A model generated the notes under the pieces. The model saw nothing but the letters and a program-made list of their open reading frames with translations, ran no database searches and was not told where the DNA came from. 64,000 bases of DNA from an uncultured Muribaculaceae bacterium (GTDB lineage: Bacteria > Bacteroidota > Bacteroidia > Bacteroidales > Muribaculaceae), in NCBI GenBank assembly GCA_934636465.1, contig CAKUAR010000010.1, forward strand, positions 4,777-68,776, given 5' to 3'. Both the position numbers and the translations under genes were made by a program. This document shows positions 7,735-18,525 of the stretch, piece by piece (position 1 is the first letter of the stretch; each line of letters opens with the position of its first letter).

Positions 7735-9866
7735 CCGAAATGTTCACCACACTAACCTCATCGTGCATTCCGCTACCTCTCGACAACGTAAGGGCAGAGC
7801 AGATAATTCCGTCACGGTTTCTCAAATCCACTGCCGACGACGATTGGGGACAGTTCTTGTTTCATGACCTGCGCCTCACCCCTGACGGCACTCCAAACCC
7901 TGCGTTGCCTATAAACGACAGCTCCTATTCTGGTGAAATATTAGTTGCAGGGTGCAATTTCGGAGCAGGCGCAAGCCGCGAGCATGCCGTGTGGGCATTG
8001 GCAGAACGAGGTTTCAGAGCCATAATAGCCACTTCGTTCGCCGATATTTTCAAGCAAAACGCCCTCAACAACGGCATTTTGCCCATCGTGGTTTCAGAGC
8101 GTTTCCACGCCAAGCTACTCGATACCATTTATGCCGACCATGCGAGCAAGGTTGACATTGACCTTGATAACCAGACCGTTTGCAACACGGTGACAGACGA
8201 AAAGGAGCGGTTTGGCATCAACATCTACAAGAAAAACTGCTTGATGCGGGGCACAAGCGACATCGACTTCCTGCTCAGCAAGCATCGTGACATAACCGTT
8301 TGGGAAGAAAACCACAAGTCGCCCTACAAGCAGTCAAAACACGGTCAAATCGAGATTCTCGACACCACCCTGCGCGATGGTGAGCAGACGTCAGGGGTCA
8401 GTTTTTCCCCTACGGAGAAGCTGCTCATGACGCAACTCATTCTCACCCACCTCAACGTGCCGCGCATAGAAATTGCCTCGTCGCGCGTGTCAGAGGGCGA
8501 GTTCACATCGGCCAAGCGCATTTGCTCGTGGGCACAACGCCACGAGCTTCTTGACAAGATAGAAATACTCGGCTATATCGACGGCGGGAAGTCGGTCAAA
8601 TGGGTTCTTGAGGCTGGTGGCAAGGTCATTAACCTACTTGCCAAAGGCTCCGAAAAGCATTGCCGCCTGCAACTAAAAAAGACGCCCGAAGAGCATTTTA
8701 GCGATATTGCCAAAGAAGTGCGCCGTGCGCACGACAGCGGACTCGACGTTAATCTCTACCTCGAAGACTGGTCAAACGGCATAATGCAGTCACCGCAATA
8801 CGTCTATAAGATGATGGACTCGCTTAAAGGTCTGCCCATACACCGCTTCATGCTACCCGACACACTTGGCGTGATGAATCCAAACCAAGTGTATGAATAC
8901 TGCAAACGCATGGTGACACGCTACCCCGACGTGCACTTCGATTTCCATGCCCACAATGACTACGACTTTGCCACGGCTAACTCATTTGCTGCTGGTCTGG
9001 TGGGCATAAAGGGGCTGCACTGCACCATCAACGGACTCGGAGAACGCGCCGGCAACGCCCCACTTGCAAGCGTTGTGGCCATGGTGCACGACATGCTTCG
9101 CATGACCACCGACATCGACGAGTCGCAAATCTACGACGTCAGTCACTCCGTTGAGTCTTTCTCCGGCGTAATAGTGCCACAAAACGAGCCTATTATCGGA
9201 GAGAACGCATTCACGCAAACAGCCGGAATTCATGCCGACGGCGACAACAAAAGTGAGCTTTATTTCAATGAACTGCTGCCCGAAAGATTTGGACGCAAGA
9301 GGGTTTATGCCCTCGGCAAGCTGTCGGGCGAGGCAAGCATAAAGAAAAACCTTGTGGAGCTTGGCATAAAGCTCGGACGGCAATACATACACAAAGTGAC
9401 AAAGCAAATCAATGCTCTTGGCGACCGAAAAGAAATCGTGACCAAGGAAGATTTGCCCAACATTGTGTCTGATGTTGTGACCCACAACTCCAGCTCCAAC
9501 AAAATAAAGATTGTAAACTACGCCATAAGCATCTCTAAAGACTTACTTCCAACAGCCACTGTGAAGCTCGACATCAACGGCACTCCCTACGAGCAAACAG
9601 CATCGGGCGACGGCACATTCGACGCTTTCTGCAAGGCCGTCGGCAAAATCTATAAGGAGAACTTAGGCCGGCAATTTCCACGACTGCTCAACTACACCGT
9701 GAGCATACCGCCAAACAGCAACACCGACGCTATGGTCATGACCAACACCACATGGCAGTTTCACGACCACACAATCAAGACTCGCGGGCTCAACCCCGAC
9801 CAGATAGAGGCAAGCATACAAGCCACACTCAAGATGCTCAACATAATTGAAGGCATAAGCTATTGA
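7731..9866 (+). CDS. LeuD fused to 2-isopropylmalate/citramalate synthase-like enzyme
   Basis: A single uninterrupted 711-aa protein with two enzymes. Residues 1 to about 195 are the isopropylmalate isomerase small subunit ([55 protein letters not shown]). After a short linker (about 195-206), residues 207 to about 480 are a DRE-TIM metallolyase barrel ([18 protein letters not shown] at 210 on, [27 protein letters not shown]), and the C-terminal ~150 residues match the LeuA dimer/allosteric domain ([17 protein letters not shown]). In Bacteroides these are, as I recall, adjacent separate genes. The second half condenses acetyl-CoA with a 2-oxo acid; whether it makes 2-isopropylmalate or citramalate is unresolved. 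No leuB is present nearby. Confidence 0.92.
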   Translation: MTEMFTTLTSSCIPLPLDNVRAEQIIPSRFLKSTADDDWGQFLFHDLRLTPDGTPNPALPINDSSYSGEILVAGCNFGAGASREHAVWALAERGFRAIIATSFADIFKQNALNNGILPIVVSERFHAKLLDTIYADHASKVDIDLDNQTVCNTVTDEKERFGINIYKKNCLMRGTSDIDFLLSKHRDITVWEENHKSPYKQSKHGQIEILDTTLRDGEQTSGVSFSPTEKLLMTQLILTHLNVPRIEIASSRVSEGEFTSAKRICSWAQRHELLDKIEILGYIDGGKSVKWVLEAGGKVINLLAKGSEKHCRLQLKKTPEEHFSDIAKEVRRAHDSGLDVNLYLEDWSNGIMQSPQYVYKMMDSLKGLPIHRFMLPDTLGVMNPNQVYEYCKRMVTRYPDVHFDFHAHNDYDFATANSFAAGLVGIKGLHCTINGLGERAGNAPLASVVAMVHDMLRMTTDIDESQIYDVSHSVESFSGVIVPQNEPIIGENAFTQTAGIHADGDNKSELYFNELLPERFGRKRVYALGKLSGEASIKKNLVELGIKLGRQYIHKVTKQINALGDRKEIVTKEDLPNIVSDVVTHNSSSNKIKIVNYAISISKDLLPTATVKLDINGTPYEQTASGDGTFDAFCKAVGKIYKENLGRQFPRLLNYTVSIPPNSNTDAMVMTNTTWQFHDHTIKTRGLNPDQIEASIQATLKMLNIIEGISY

Positions 9867-9904
9867 CGTGGCTCATTGCAGTTGCCAAAGCGGATTAAAT
9901 AACT

Positions 9905-9912
9905 TAAATTTG
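9905..9912 (+). promoter_or_regulatory. -7 promoter element before the mu-crystallin-family gene
   Basis: TAAATTTG at 9905-9912, with GTTG at 9881-9884 exactly 20 nt upstream as a degenerate -33 element. This suggests the gene at 9980 is transcribed independently of the leu genes. Confidence 0.65.
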
Positions 9913-9979
9913 CCTCTGGTTAGTGGTCATGCAGCCATAACCGCCCAATGCTGCATTGCATAATAAAAATAATAACATA

Positions 9980-10924
9980 ATGATTTGTATTCAAGACAAA
10001 GATATTCGCGGCCTCAACCTCACCCCTGCCGATTTCATCGACGGTGTGAGATATTGCTTCACACACAAGCCCGAGGCCCAGCTTCCGGCCAAAATAAGTG
10101 TTCACCCGCAAGGACTTGACTTTTTCACGTCAATGCCATGCCTGCTGCCACCAGAAATCGGACGTTTCAACGTCAAAGTGGTATCGCGTATAGACGGACG
10201 CGTGCCCTCGCTCCGCAGCGACAGCATGCTGTTTGACTCCAAAACTGGCGAACTCCTTGCCGTTATCGACACCGACTTCATCACCACCATGCGCACAGGT
10301 GCGGTGGCTTCACTGGCAATCCAGACATTCAAGAAAAGCGACGCAAGCACATTTGCTTTCGTAGGTCTTGGCAACACGGCTCGTGCCACCATGCTCTGCC
10401 TCGGCACATTACTCCAAGGCACCAAGGCCGAGGTCAAGCTGCTGCGTTACAAAAACCAGGCAGAGTTGTTCATTGAGCGTTTCAAATGCTTCAGCAACAT
10501 CACATTCTCCATAGTTGACACCATCGACGCGCTGTTCAGTGACAGCGACGTGATAGTGTCGTGCGTGACCGAGGAGCGCAGCATTTTTCACGACGACGAC
10601 AAGATATTCAAGCCCGGCGTACTCATAGTGCCAGTGCACACGCGCGGTTTTCAGAACTGCGACACCACATTCGACAAAGTGTTTTGCGACGATGTGGCAC
10701 ACGTGAGCGGTTTCAAATATTTCAGCCAATTCCGCAGTTTGACCGAGATAGGAGAAGTGTTGCGGGGCGAAAAAGACGGCCGTACAAGCGACAGTGAGCG
10801 CATAATCAGCTACAACATAGGCCTTGGGCTGCACGATGCCTATTTCTGCAACCTTGTGTACGACAAAATCAAAGGTCTGCCAGAAATAGCCATGATTCAC
10901 GACAAGGAAAAGTATATCATCTGA
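9980..10924 (+). CDS. Ornithine cyclodeaminase / mu-crystallin family protein
   Basis: The frame is open from a TTG at 9956, but the ATG at 9980 (MICIQDKDIRGLNLTPADF) is the likely start, giving 314 aa. The substrate-binding half contains PAKISVHPQG and RIDGRVPSLRSDSMLFD. A TMRTGAVASLA motif precedes a Rossmann NAD(P) fold beginning FAFVGLGNTARATM, and DVIVSCVTEERSIF closes it. Family members include ornithine cyclodeaminase, alanine dehydrogenase and ketimine reductases acting on amino or imino acids; the substrate here cannot be read from sequence. Its place after the leu genes may be incidental given its own promoter. Confidence 0.88.
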   Translation: MICIQDKDIRGLNLTPADFIDGVRYCFTHKPEAQLPAKISVHPQGLDFFTSMPCLLPPEIGRFNVKVVSRIDGRVPSLRSDSMLFDSKTGELLAVIDTDFITTMRTGAVASLAIQTFKKSDASTFAFVGLGNTARATMLCLGTLLQGTKAEVKLLRYKNQAELFIERFKCFSNITFSIVDTIDALFSDSDVIVSCVTEERSIFHDDDKIFKPGVLIVPVHTRGFQNCDTTFDKVFCDDVAHVSGFKYFSQFRSLTEIGEVLRGEKDGRTSDSERIISYNIGLGLHDAYFCNLVYDKIKGLPEIAMIHDKEKYII

Positions 10925-10937
10925 AGTGCGAAGCTAC

Positions 10938-10960
10938 CAGCCTGCTGCACAAACAGGCTG
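10938..10960 (+). terminator. Weak hairpin after the mu-crystallin-family gene
   Basis: CAGCCTG (10938-10944) pairs with CAGGCTG (10954-10960). Only a short T-rich stretch follows, so termination is likely to be partial. Confidence 0.4.
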
Positions 10961-10980
10961 CGATTTCTTGAATATTTAAG

Positions 10981-10988
10981 TAACTTTG
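10981..10988 (+). promoter_or_regulatory. -7 promoter element of pyrK-pyrD
   Basis: TAACTTTG matches TAnnTTTG and lies 31 nt before the pyrK ATG. Confidence 0.7.
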
Positions 10989-11019
10989 CACTCAGACAAA
11001 AAAACAACAATAACAACAA

Positions 11020-11784
11020 ATGAACAAACAGGAATTAGACTTCCTCATCAAAGAAAACATTCACATTTCGCCAATGTATTCTTTGATGAAAATCACCCCC
11101 ACACAAGGCAAGCTGCCCGAAATTGCCCCCGGACAATTCGTTCAGGTTGAGGTACCAAACTCAAAAACCACATTTCTCCGCCGCCCCATATCAGTCAATT
11201 TCGTTGACCACGAGGCCAATGAGCTTTGGTTACTCGTCAGAAAGGCTGGTGAAGGCACATCGCACCTCATCAGTCTGCCTGCAAACACCATCATCAATTT
11301 GGTTTTACCGCTTGGCAACGGCTTCACTGTGGAACGCAAGGGGCATGGACTGCTGATTGGTGGCGGCGTGGGCGTTGCTCCACTGCTTCAGCTCGGCAAG
11401 GTCATGAAAGCCAAAGGCATAGACTTCAGCTTCCTGCTCGGGGCACGTTCTGCTGCCGATTTGCTCGAACTGGAGCTGTTCAAGCAATATGCCACAGTGC
11501 ATGTGTCAACCGAGGACGGCTCACTTGGCGAAAAAGGCTTTGTGACACAGCACTCGGCTCTGGCTGCGCACGTTGATTTCATTGCGTGCTGCGGACCGCA
11601 GCCCATGATGAAAGCCGTGGCCAAAATCGCAAAAGAAAAAGACATTGATTGTGAAGTCTCTCTCGAAAACACCATGGCGTGCGGTCTCGGAGCTTGCTTA
11701 TGCTGCGTGGAAGACACCACCGAGGGCAACGTGTGCGTGTGCAAAGAGGGTCCTGTATTTAACATCAAAAAGCTAAAATGGTAG
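11020..11784 (+). CDS. pyrK: Dihydroorotate dehydrogenase electron-transfer subunit
   Basis: A 254-aa flavoprotein that passes electrons from dihydroorotate dehydrogenase PyrD to NAD+ in pyrimidine synthesis. The FAD-binding motif is [10 protein letters not shown] and the NAD-binding region starts [16 protein letters not shown]. The C-terminal [2Fe-2S] ligands have the PyrK spacing C221-x4-C226-x2-C229 and then C239 or C241 ([12 protein letters not shown]...). The stop overlaps the pyrD start by 7 nt, as expected for subunits of one PyrK2-PyrD2 complex. Confidence 0.95.
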   Translation: MNKQELDFLIKENIHISPMYSLMKITPTQGKLPEIAPGQFVQVEVPNSKTTFLRRPISVNFVDHEANELWLLVRKAGEGTSHLISLPANTIINLVLPLGNGFTVERKGHGLLIGGGVGVAPLLQLGKVMKAKGIDFSFLLGARSAADLLELELFKQYATVHVSTEDGSLGEKGFVTQHSALAAHVDFIACCGPQPMMKAVAKIAKEKDIDCEVSLENTMACGLGACLCCVEDTTEGNVCVCKEGPVFNIKKLKW

Positions 11785-12689
11785 ATTTAAGTGTAAAAAT
11801 AGGAAATCTGAAGCTGAAAAACCCTATCACCACCGCTTCAGGCACGTTCGGCTACGGCGAGGAGTTCGCCGATTTCATAGATTTGAGCCAACTCGGAGCA
11901 ATAATAGTTAAGGGCACCACGCTCAACCACCGCGAGGGCAACCCATATCCGCGCATGGTTGAAACTCCATCGGGCATGCTCAATGCCGTGGGGCTTCAAA
12001 ACAAGGGCGTTGACTACTTCATAAGCAACATCTATCCGCGGATAAAAGACATTGACACCAACATAATCGTCAACGTGTCGGGCTCATCACCCGAAGACTA
12101 CGCCGCCGTGTGCCAGAAGCTCAATCCTCTGCCAGGCGTTGCAGCCGTTGAAATAAACATCTCATGCCCCAACGTCAAACAGGGCGGCATGACATTCGGC
12201 ACCACAGTGCAAGGCGCAAAATCGGTGGTTTCTGCCGCCAGAAAGGCCTACGACGGCACTATGATTGTGAAACTGACACCTAATGTCACCGACATCACCG
12301 AGATTGCCAAGACTGCCGAAGACGAAGGCGCCGACGCGGTGTCGCTCGTCAACACATTCCTCGGCATGGCCATCAACACCGAGACACGCAAGCCTTATCT
12401 GTCAACAATCACAGGCGGGCTGTCAGGCGCTTGCATACGCCCCATAGCAGTGCGAATGGTCTGGCAGGTATGCAAGGCCGTAAACATTCCTGTAATTGGC
12501 TTAGGAGGCATCATGAACGGTCGCGACGTGATAGAATTTCTTTTGGCTGGTGCCACTGCTGTGGAAATAGGCACTGCCAATTTTGTGGACCCGCAAGTCA
12601 CAGTCAAGGCGATTGATTATGTGAAAAATTACATGCAGCGTCACGGCATAAGCTCCATTAAAGACATAATAGGCGGCATGCAGCAATAA
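11778..12689 (+). CDS. pyrD: Dihydroorotate dehydrogenase, class 1B catalytic subunit
   Basis: A 303-aa FMN TIM-barrel enzyme oxidising dihydroorotate to orotate. Class 1B is shown by the catalytic cysteine C130 in [11 protein letters not shown] and by the adjacent pyrK. Further family motifs are [12 protein letters not shown] near the N-terminus and [21 protein letters not shown] in the phosphate-binding region. It is followed by a large hairpin. Confidence 0.96.
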   Translation: MVDLSVKIGNLKLKNPITTASGTFGYGEEFADFIDLSQLGAIIVKGTTLNHREGNPYPRMVETPSGMLNAVGLQNKGVDYFISNIYPRIKDIDTNIIVNVSGSSPEDYAAVCQKLNPLPGVAAVEINISCPNVKQGGMTFGTTVQGAKSVVSAARKAYDGTMIVKLTPNVTDITEIAKTAEDEGADAVSLVNTFLGMAINTETRKPYLSTITGGLSGACIRPIAVRMVWQVCKAVNIPVIGLGGIMNGRDVIEFLLAGATAVEIGTANFVDPQVTVKAIDYVKNYMQRHGISSIKDIIGGMQQ

Positions 12690-12716
12690 TTCCGCCTACA
12701 TGCCCACAAGACATCA

Positions 12717-12760
12717 GCGAGGGTCGTTTCCGCATAAGGAAGCGACCCTCGCCGTTATTT
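12717..12760. terminator. Terminator shared by pyrD and the XRE regulator
   Basis: GCGAGGGTCGTTTCC (12717-12731) pairs with GGAAGCGACCCTCGC (12738-12752); one G-T pair is tolerated. TTATTTT follows on the plus strand. It lies between convergent genes. Confidence 0.8.
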
Positions 12761-12776
12761 TCTATTACTTAAAACC

Positions 12777-13328
12777 TCACTTGCCAGGAACGAAAGTCTC
12801 AAAACTATTATCACTATAAAACACCATTATGCTCACCACACGCCTTGGTGCGCTGCCAGCATTTCCACCAGCACGCTCCGTTTGTCGAACTGTTTTTGCC
12901 AGGGTTTCCAGTGTTTTTGAAACATTGCTTGCCGATAGTGGGGCAGCCTTTTGAGCTGGCTGCACATCTACAAAATCATCGTCATGGTCGTCGTCAAACA
13001 ATATGGCTTGCTGTGCTGATTTTCCATTTTCAAGCATAGAGTCATCGCTGTCACCAAAATCAGAATTCTCATCGACTTGAGGTTTAGGAGCAATTTCCTT
13101 GTTCGCATTTGGAACAAACATATCACCATCGCCAAACATGAGCCACATTATCGACAGCGATGGATAGGAGGCATGTATTTTTGCGATTATCTCATCACTC
13201 ACTTTTTTGTTTCTTCCATTCAACAACTGCGACAAAGTGGGTCGAGGTATGCCACAAGTGTCCGCAAACAGCGAATTTGAGATACCATTTTGATTTAAAA
13301 ACAATTTTAGGCGACTAACTAAATCCAT
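12777..13328 (-). CDS. XRE-family helix-turn-helix regulator
   Basis: The frame opens at 13373, but the ATG at 13328 (MDLVSRLKLFLNQNGISNS) is chosen because the promoter -7 box at 13361-13368 would start transcription downstream of 13373. This gives 183 aa. Residues 1-65 are a lambda-repressor-like HTH (LFADTCGIPRPTLSQLLNGRNKKVSDEIIAKI) followed by IMWLMFGDGDMF, a common end of this domain in Bacteroidales. The rest is an acidic, low-complexity linker (DDDHDDDFVD) and a C-terminal tail with no enzymatic motif. Target unknown. It sits alone between a terminator and an A/T-rich gap. Confidence 0.85.
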   Translation of the reverse strand: MDLVSRLKLFLNQNGISNSLFADTCGIPRPTLSQLLNGRNKKVSDEIIAKIHASYPSLSIMWLMFGDGDMFVPNANKEIAPKPQVDENSDFGDSDDSMLENGKSAQQAILFDDDHDDDFVDVQPAQKAAPLSASNVSKTLETLAKTVRQTERAGGNAGSAPRRVVSIMVFYSDNSFETFVPGK

Positions 13329-13360
13329 AAATTCATTTACAAACAAGAACTTTATATTTG

Positions 13361-13392
13361 CAAATTTAAGCAACTACTACCACAATTCCAAA
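13361..13392 (-). promoter_or_regulatory. Promoter of the XRE regulator
   Basis: On the minus strand TTTG (13389-13392), exactly 20 nt, then TAAATTTG (13361-13368). This is a full match to the Bacteroidota consensus and decides the start at 13328. Confidence 0.8.
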
Positions 13393-14050
13393 TGTTTCTG
13401 TTACCAAATCCACAACTCCTATATTTCAATTTCAAAACAGCATAATTTTCGTTTTCAAAACCAATTTTATCACGTACCTAAAATTTACTTTATATTTATG
13501 TATATTATTTATTATAAATCAAGCATTTATACAAACACAAATAGCTAAATTAACACTTTGGTAGTATAGGCACCGAAATTTCTATAATCAACTTTAATAT
13601 TATATACATAATTATAAAGTAATCATAGAATTACATCAAAAGTTAACGCTACATTTAGCTCAGATTTTGCATAATTAAACCACAAAAACGCAAACTAAAA
13701 CACTACTGGCATCTACCTTCGTCTTACACCTGCAATTGCAAATCCCAAACACCGCTATTTTCATTTTGCAAAAGCAAACATAAAGCCAGCTTCACCCACT
13801 CCATTCCCATTTCGATTTGAGTTTGCATCAGCAAACACCGGGTTGTCAAAATACCAAACTAACCATTATTACCACGCCAGAAAATGCCAAAATTTGCCGA
13901 ACTCCACGAGAATTTAAAATTCAAAACAAAACTGATCTTTACCGCTTCTCGCAAAGCTCACAAGCCTTCAAACGCGACTAAGACGCGCCACAAGCAACTA
14001 ATACTCAACATCTTGCGATTCAATAAAACCATCAAACAGACAACAAACAA
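13393..14050. other. A/T-rich gap without a recognisable gene
   Basis: About 660 nt between the XRE regulator promoter and the uvrA terminator. It is strongly A/T-rich. A 68-codon frame at 13884-14090 has a lysine/threonine-rich composition typical of chance frames and runs into the terminator, so it is not called. No tRNA, long repeat or inverted repeat was found. Confidence 0.6.
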
Positions 14051-14085
14051 AAACGCCCCAGAAAAATTTCCGAGGCGTTTTTTGC
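14051..14085. terminator. Terminator of uvrA, hairpin with T-runs on both strands
   Basis: AAACGCCCCAGAAA (14051-14064) pairs with TTTCCGAGGCGTTT (14067-14080) with two mismatches. On the minus strand the stem is followed by a T-rich stretch, fitting termination of uvrA. The plus-strand side also ends in six T. Confidence 0.75.
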
Positions 14086-14136
14086 TATGATTTTACCAAA
14101 AATTTGCAGCCACACACTTGGCTACTCACACATTTT

Positions 14137-16971
14137 TCATTGGCCAACTATTTCATTTTTAATATATTTTGCAGAAATTGAGTCTTTCGACAGCATAACT
14201 TGCTCTGGTGTTCCTGTTGCCACTACTCTACCTCCATTTCTGCCGCCATCAGGCCCCATATCTATAATGTAGTCTGCACTTTTTATCACATCAAGATTGT
14301 GTTCTATCACAATCACGGTATTTCCTCTTTGAACCAATTTTTCCAAAACGCCAAGAAGCACCTTTATGTCCTCAAAATGCAAACCAGTTGTCGGTTCGTC
14401 TAAAATATACACTGTGCGACCAGTGTCTTTCTTCGACAATTCTGCGGCAAGTTTCACGCGTTGGCTTTCCCCACCCGACAGCGTGCTCGACGGTTGCCCA
14501 AGTTTAATGTAACCGAGTCCCACATCTTGAAGCACTTTTATCTTGTTGAGAATGCTCGGCATCGTGTCAAAAAATTCCACAGCTTGATTTATCGTCATGT
14601 CAAGCACATCAGCTATCGACTTTCCCTTAAAGCGCACCTCAAGCGTTTCGCGGTTGTAACGCTTTCCGCCACATGCCTCACACGGCACTTGCACGTCGGG
14701 CAGAAAATTCATTTCAATGGTCTTATATCCATTGCCTTTGCACACCTCACATCTGCCACCAGAAATGTTGAACGAAAAACGTCCGGACTTGTATCCTCTG
14801 ATTTTCGACTCAGGCAAGTTCACAAACAAGTTTCTTATGTCAGTAAACACGCCTATGTAAGTTGCAGGGTTGCTTCGCGGCGTTCTGCCGAGAGGCGACT
14901 GGTCAACGGTCACCACCTTGTCCACGTTTTCCACGCCCTCTACGCAGTCGTAGTCAAGCGGACTCTTCAGCGAGCGATAGAAGCGTTGGCTCAATATTGG
15001 GTGCAGCGTGCCGTTGACAAGCGTTGACTTGCCACTTCCCGACACTCCTGTCACGCATATAAACACGCCAAGTGGAAACTCCACATCTATGTTCTTCAGA
15101 TTATTTCCACGGCAGCCGTGCAGCACCAGCTTCTTGCCATTGCCAGTGCGCCGCGGCGGTATCTCAATGGCTCGTGTGCCATTCAGATAGTCGGCCGTTA
15201 GCGTGTGAGCTTTAAGCATCTCGGCAGGCGTGCCGGCAAACACCACATATCCGCCCTTGCGCCCTGCCTTGGGGCCAATGTCAACCACATAGTCGGCTTG
15301 CAGCATCATATCTTTGTCATGCTCCACCACAATCACCGTGTTGCCCTCGTCACGCAGCTTCTTCAGCGAGTCAATCAGCCGCTGGTTGTCGCGCTGGTGC
15401 AGACCTATGCTTGGCTCGTCGAGTATGTAAAGCACATTCACAAGCTGCGAGCCTATCTGCGTGGCAAGCCTTATGCGCTGGCTCTCTCCACCCGACAGCG
15501 ACGACGAATTTCTGTTCAGCGACACATAGTCGAGCCCCACATCAAGCATAAAGCCAATGCGGTTGCTTATCTCTTTCACTATCTCCTCTGCAATCTTCCA
15601 TTTGCTTGGCTCCATGTGGTTGTGCAAGTCAGCCAACCAGTCTTTCAGTTCCGAGATGTCCATCATCGACAAGTCGGCTATGTTTTTGCCGTTGATAAAA
15701 AAATGTAGCGCTTCTTTGTTTAGACGGGCACCATGGCACTCCGGACACACGGCATGAGTGAAATATTGTCCAGCCCATTTTTGTGCGCTCGACGACGCCT
15801 CATCGCTTTGCTGAAGCTCTATATATTTCACCAGTCCGTCAAACGACAGGAAGTAGTTCGACGTGCTCAAAGTCTCGGTCTTTATGTTCAGCTGCTCATC
15901 GGTGCCGTTGAGTATGTCGTCAATGGCTTCTTCGGGCAAACCCTCAAGCGGAGTTTTGAGCGTGCAGCCATATTTCTCGCAGATTGCAGAAATCTGCCAA
16001 AAAATCAGCGAATTCTTATATTTTCCCAAAGGCACTATTCCGCCGGCGGCTATCGATTTGCTCATGTCGGGCATAATCTTGCTGCGGTCTATTATGTTCA
16101 CATAGCCCAATCCCTTGCATCGGTGGCAAGAGCCAAGCGGAGAGTTGAATGAGAAATTGTGAGGCGCCGGCTCCATATACGACAGTCCTGTTTCCGGGTC
16201 CATGAGTGTCTTGCTGTAATGCGCCACCTCTTTTGTTTCGGCATCTATTATCATCAGCTGGTTGTCACCTTGCTTAAACGCCACGTTCACCGTGTCGCGC
16301 AGCCGTTTCTCGTCCTTGTCCGACACTTTAAGCCTGTCAACCACCAGCTCCACTCTGTGGTTACGATAGCGGTCGAGCTTCATGCCAAACGTGATTTCCT
16401 TGATTTCGCCGTCGATGCGCACGTTTATGTAGCCCTTTTTCCTCAGTTGCTCAAAAAGCTCCTTGTAGTGACCCTTGCGGTTCTTCACAAGCGGAGCGAG
16501 TATATATATCTTGCGACCGGCATAACGGTCGATGATGAGCGACAATATTTTGTCAACCGAGTATTTCACCATCTTGTTGCCGGTCACATAGGAATATGCG
16601 TCAGAAGCCCTGGCAAAGAGCAGGCGCAGATAGTCATACACCTCGGTCGTGGTTCCAATCGTGCTTCGCGGATTCTTGTTCACCGTTTTTTGCCCAATTG
16701 AAATCACAGGGTTAAGCCCCGATATTTTATCCACGTCGGGGCGTTCAAGTACGCCGAGCATATTGCGGGCGTATGCCGAAAATGTTTCCAAGTAACGGCG
16801 CTGTCCCTCTGCGAATATCGTGTCAAACGCCAACGAGGACTTTCCGCTTCCGCTCAAACCGGTTATCACCGTGAGCTTGTTGTGCGGTATTTCCACATCA
16901 ATGTTTTTCAAATTATGCACACGCGCACCGAGCACTGTCACTGCCCCGATTTCTTTTCCATCGAATTTCAT
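14137..16971 (-). CDS. uvrA: Excinuclease ABC subunit A
   Basis: A 944-aa damage-recognition ATPase of nucleotide excision repair. Two ABC modules are visible: the first Walker A is [14 protein letters not shown], the second [14 protein letters not shown]. Each module has an ABC signature ([26 protein letters not shown]) and an ILDEP Walker B. The zinc-binding pairs are CHRCKGLG with CPECHGARL in the first half and CEVCKGNGY with CEACGGKRY in the second. Length and order are normal. It lies 120 nt downstream of the CHU_C-domain gene on the same strand. Confidence 0.98.
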   Translation of the reverse strand: MKFDGKEIGAVTVLGARVHNLKNIDVEIPHNKLTVITGLSGSGKSSLAFDTIFAEGQRRYLETFSAYARNMLGVLERPDVDKISGLNPVISIGQKTVNKNPRSTIGTTTEVYDYLRLLFARASDAYSYVTGNKMVKYSVDKILSLIIDRYAGRKIYILAPLVKNRKGHYKELFEQLRKKGYINVRIDGEIKEITFGMKLDRYRNHRVELVVDRLKVSDKDEKRLRDTVNVAFKQGDNQLMIIDAETKEVAHYSKTLMDPETGLSYMEPAPHNFSFNSPLGSCHRCKGLGYVNIIDRSKIMPDMSKSIAAGGIVPLGKYKNSLIFWQISAICEKYGCTLKTPLEGLPEEAIDDILNGTDEQLNIKTETLSTSNYFLSFDGLVKYIELQQSDEASSSAQKWAGQYFTHAVCPECHGARLNKEALHFFINGKNIADLSMMDISELKDWLADLHNHMEPSKWKIAEEIVKEISNRIGFMLDVGLDYVSLNRNSSSLSGGESQRIRLATQIGSQLVNVLYILDEPSIGLHQRDNQRLIDSLKKLRDEGNTVIVVEHDKDMMLQADYVVDIGPKAGRKGGYVVFAGTPAEMLKAHTLTADYLNGTRAIEIPPRRTGNGKKLVLHGCRGNNLKNIDVEFPLGVFICVTGVSGSGKSTLVNGTLHPILSQRFYRSLKSPLDYDCVEGVENVDKVVTVDQSPLGRTPRSNPATYIGVFTDIRNLFVNLPESKIRGYKSGRFSFNISGGRCEVCKGNGYKTIEMNFLPDVQVPCEACGGKRYNRETLEVRFKGKSIADVLDMTINQAVEFFDTMPSILNKIKVLQDVGLGYIKLGQPSSTLSGGESQRVKLAAELSKKDTGRTVYILDEPTTGLHFEDIKVLLGVLEKLVQRGNTVIVIEHNLDVIKSADYIIDMGPDGGRNGGRVVATGTPEQVMLSKDSISAKYIKNEIVGQ

Positions 16972-17091
16972 ATAGCGTTATTAACAATTTTCCTTATTTT
17001 TCATACACACGCAGTTTTTAGGCACAATCGCACCCGCACACGGCTGCTTTCATGCTCACGCGCGACTTTACTTTGTTTTTTGCCAAGCACA

Positions 17092-18447
17092 TCAGTTTGA
17101 GTCTGCATCGCCCTGCGATGTGCCACCGCCAAGCCCAGACTTATATCTGATGATGTTTATGTCGCCCTTCAGCTTATATTTCTTTCCGTCGGCCCCAGTA
17201 GCCTGTATCACATAGTAATACACGCCAGGCTTAACCAGTTTTCCGCCATAAGTGCCATCCCAGCCCTGCGAAGGGTCGTCAAGCACCGTGATTTGGTTTC
17301 CCCAGCGGTTATATATCCAGCACTTAAACTTCACAATTGACTTATACGACACTTTCCACACGTCGTTAACGCCCTCCGACGAGCCTGGCGAGAACACATT
17401 CGGGCAAAGAAGTTCCGAAGTGCCTATGTTCACCGTATAAACATCGCTGTATGTTTCACACGAGCCGTCGCTGTTAGCCCCGAAGAAACGCCAGTAATAC
17501 GTTCCAGCTTCCTCAAAAGTCTGCTCCACAGTCTCGTCGCCAAGTCGCAGCTCTATGTTGTTGAAATCGGCATCGGTGGCCATTTGCCACTCCTTATGCA
17601 CCACAGCGTCGGTCGGATATGCCTTAAATGTTATTTTAACTGGCGCAGAGCCACCAAGCGCGCTCTCGTCTTGTGTGTTTTTCTTTTCGTTGTCCACATC
17701 GCGCTGCTCCTGCTCTGCCGTGGCTTTCACATCTACGGCGGCTGTTTCATACACGTCGCTCGTGGCCACGCGCTCGCCCTCGCCCCAAAATTCCAGATAC
17801 TTGTCGCCTTTAAGCTCAAAGGTGGTGTTGCAGAGTGGTGACGGTATCACTATCGTGTTCTTGAACTCGTCTTCCGTTTCATCAGCATCGGTCTGCTCCC
17901 AGGCTTGGTTTTCATCGTTCCATGCGAGCGTTTTGTAGGTCAAGTGCATTTCACGCTCCAGGGTCTTTCGCACACCTGTTATCGTGTAATAAGCCATGTC
18001 AGAGCCGCTGCCCTCCACTTTAAGCGTTGCCGTTCCGCAGTCGCCTGCCGGTTCTGCTGACAGCCCTTTAAGGCTCAATCTGTGCTTTGAGTAGTCAGTG
18101 ACCCACAAATATGTCCGTTTTGTGCCCTCCTCTATTATGTAGCCGCTGTTTGCCGCCACACTTGGCAGAGTGGTCACATTGCCAGCACGCACCACGCCGT
18201 CTATTTCGGCGGCATAGCCGCCTCCGCTTTCGCCATAGGCATACCATTTAACGGCAGCATCAGTAGAGGCTTTGTAGCTCATGCTGACTCCTGCGGCCGT
18301 GTAAAGCACATATATCTTGTCGAGACCTGTGTTTTTGCTTGGCACTGCCTCATACACAGGCTTGCCGTTGCCCGAAAACGACACTTGGGCTTCAGCGGCA
18401 AGCAGTCCGGCAAATGCCACCAGCATGGCAACTAATCTCTTATTCAT
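17092..18447 (-). CDS. Secreted protein with CHU_C (gliding-motility-type) C-terminal domain
   Basis: A ~451-aa exported protein (signal peptide NKRLVAMLVAFAGLLAAEAQ). The middle has several beta-rich Ig-like stretches (VKITFKAYPTDAVVHKEWQM, TYYWRFFGANSDGSC). The last ~90 residues (CPNVFSPGSSEGVNDVWKVS, IYNRWGNQI, GWDGTYGGKLVKPGVYYYVI) match the CHU_C / gliding-motility-associated C-terminal domain, which in many Bacteroidota is a type B signal for type IX secretion. The domain is followed by a short GGG/DADSN tail. Surface location is inferred; the function is unknown. ATG codons at 18450 and 18447 are both possible starts. Confidence 0.85.
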   Translation of the reverse strand: MNKRLVAMLVAFAGLLAAEAQVSFSGNGKPVYEAVPSKNTGLDKIYVLYTAAGVSMSYKASTDAAVKWYAYGESGGGYAAEIDGVVRAGNVTTLPSVAANSGYIIEEGTKRTYLWVTDYSKHRLSLKGLSAEPAGDCGTATLKVEGSGSDMAYYTITGVRKTLEREMHLTYKTLAWNDENQAWEQTDADETEDEFKNTIVIPSPLCNTTFELKGDKYLEFWGEGERVATSDVYETAAVDVKATAEQEQRDVDNEKKNTQDESALGGSAPVKITFKAYPTDAVVHKEWQMATDADFNNIELRLGDETVEQTFEEAGTYYWRFFGANSDGSCETYSDVYTVNIGTSELLCPNVFSPGSSEGVNDVWKVSYKSIVKFKCWIYNRWGNQITVLDDPSQGWDGTYGGKLVKPGVYYYVIQATGADGKKYKLKGDINIIRYKSGLGGGTSQGDADSN

Positions 18448-18517
18448 CATAGCAATGTCTTTTCTAAACCTTAATATACAATTAACTGAAAAAACAGCAC
18501 ATAAATTGTCTATCTTG

Positions 18518-18525
18518 CAAATTTA
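18518..18525 (-). promoter_or_regulatory. -7 promoter element of the CHU_C-domain gene
   Basis: TAAATTTG on the minus strand, about 70 nt before the start codon. No clear -33 TTTG at the right distance. Confidence 0.55.

Noticed and set aside
13884..14090. 68-codon frame before the uvrA terminator
   Set aside because: Low-complexity lysine/threonine-rich composition, ends inside a terminator hairpin, no promoter at a sensible distance.
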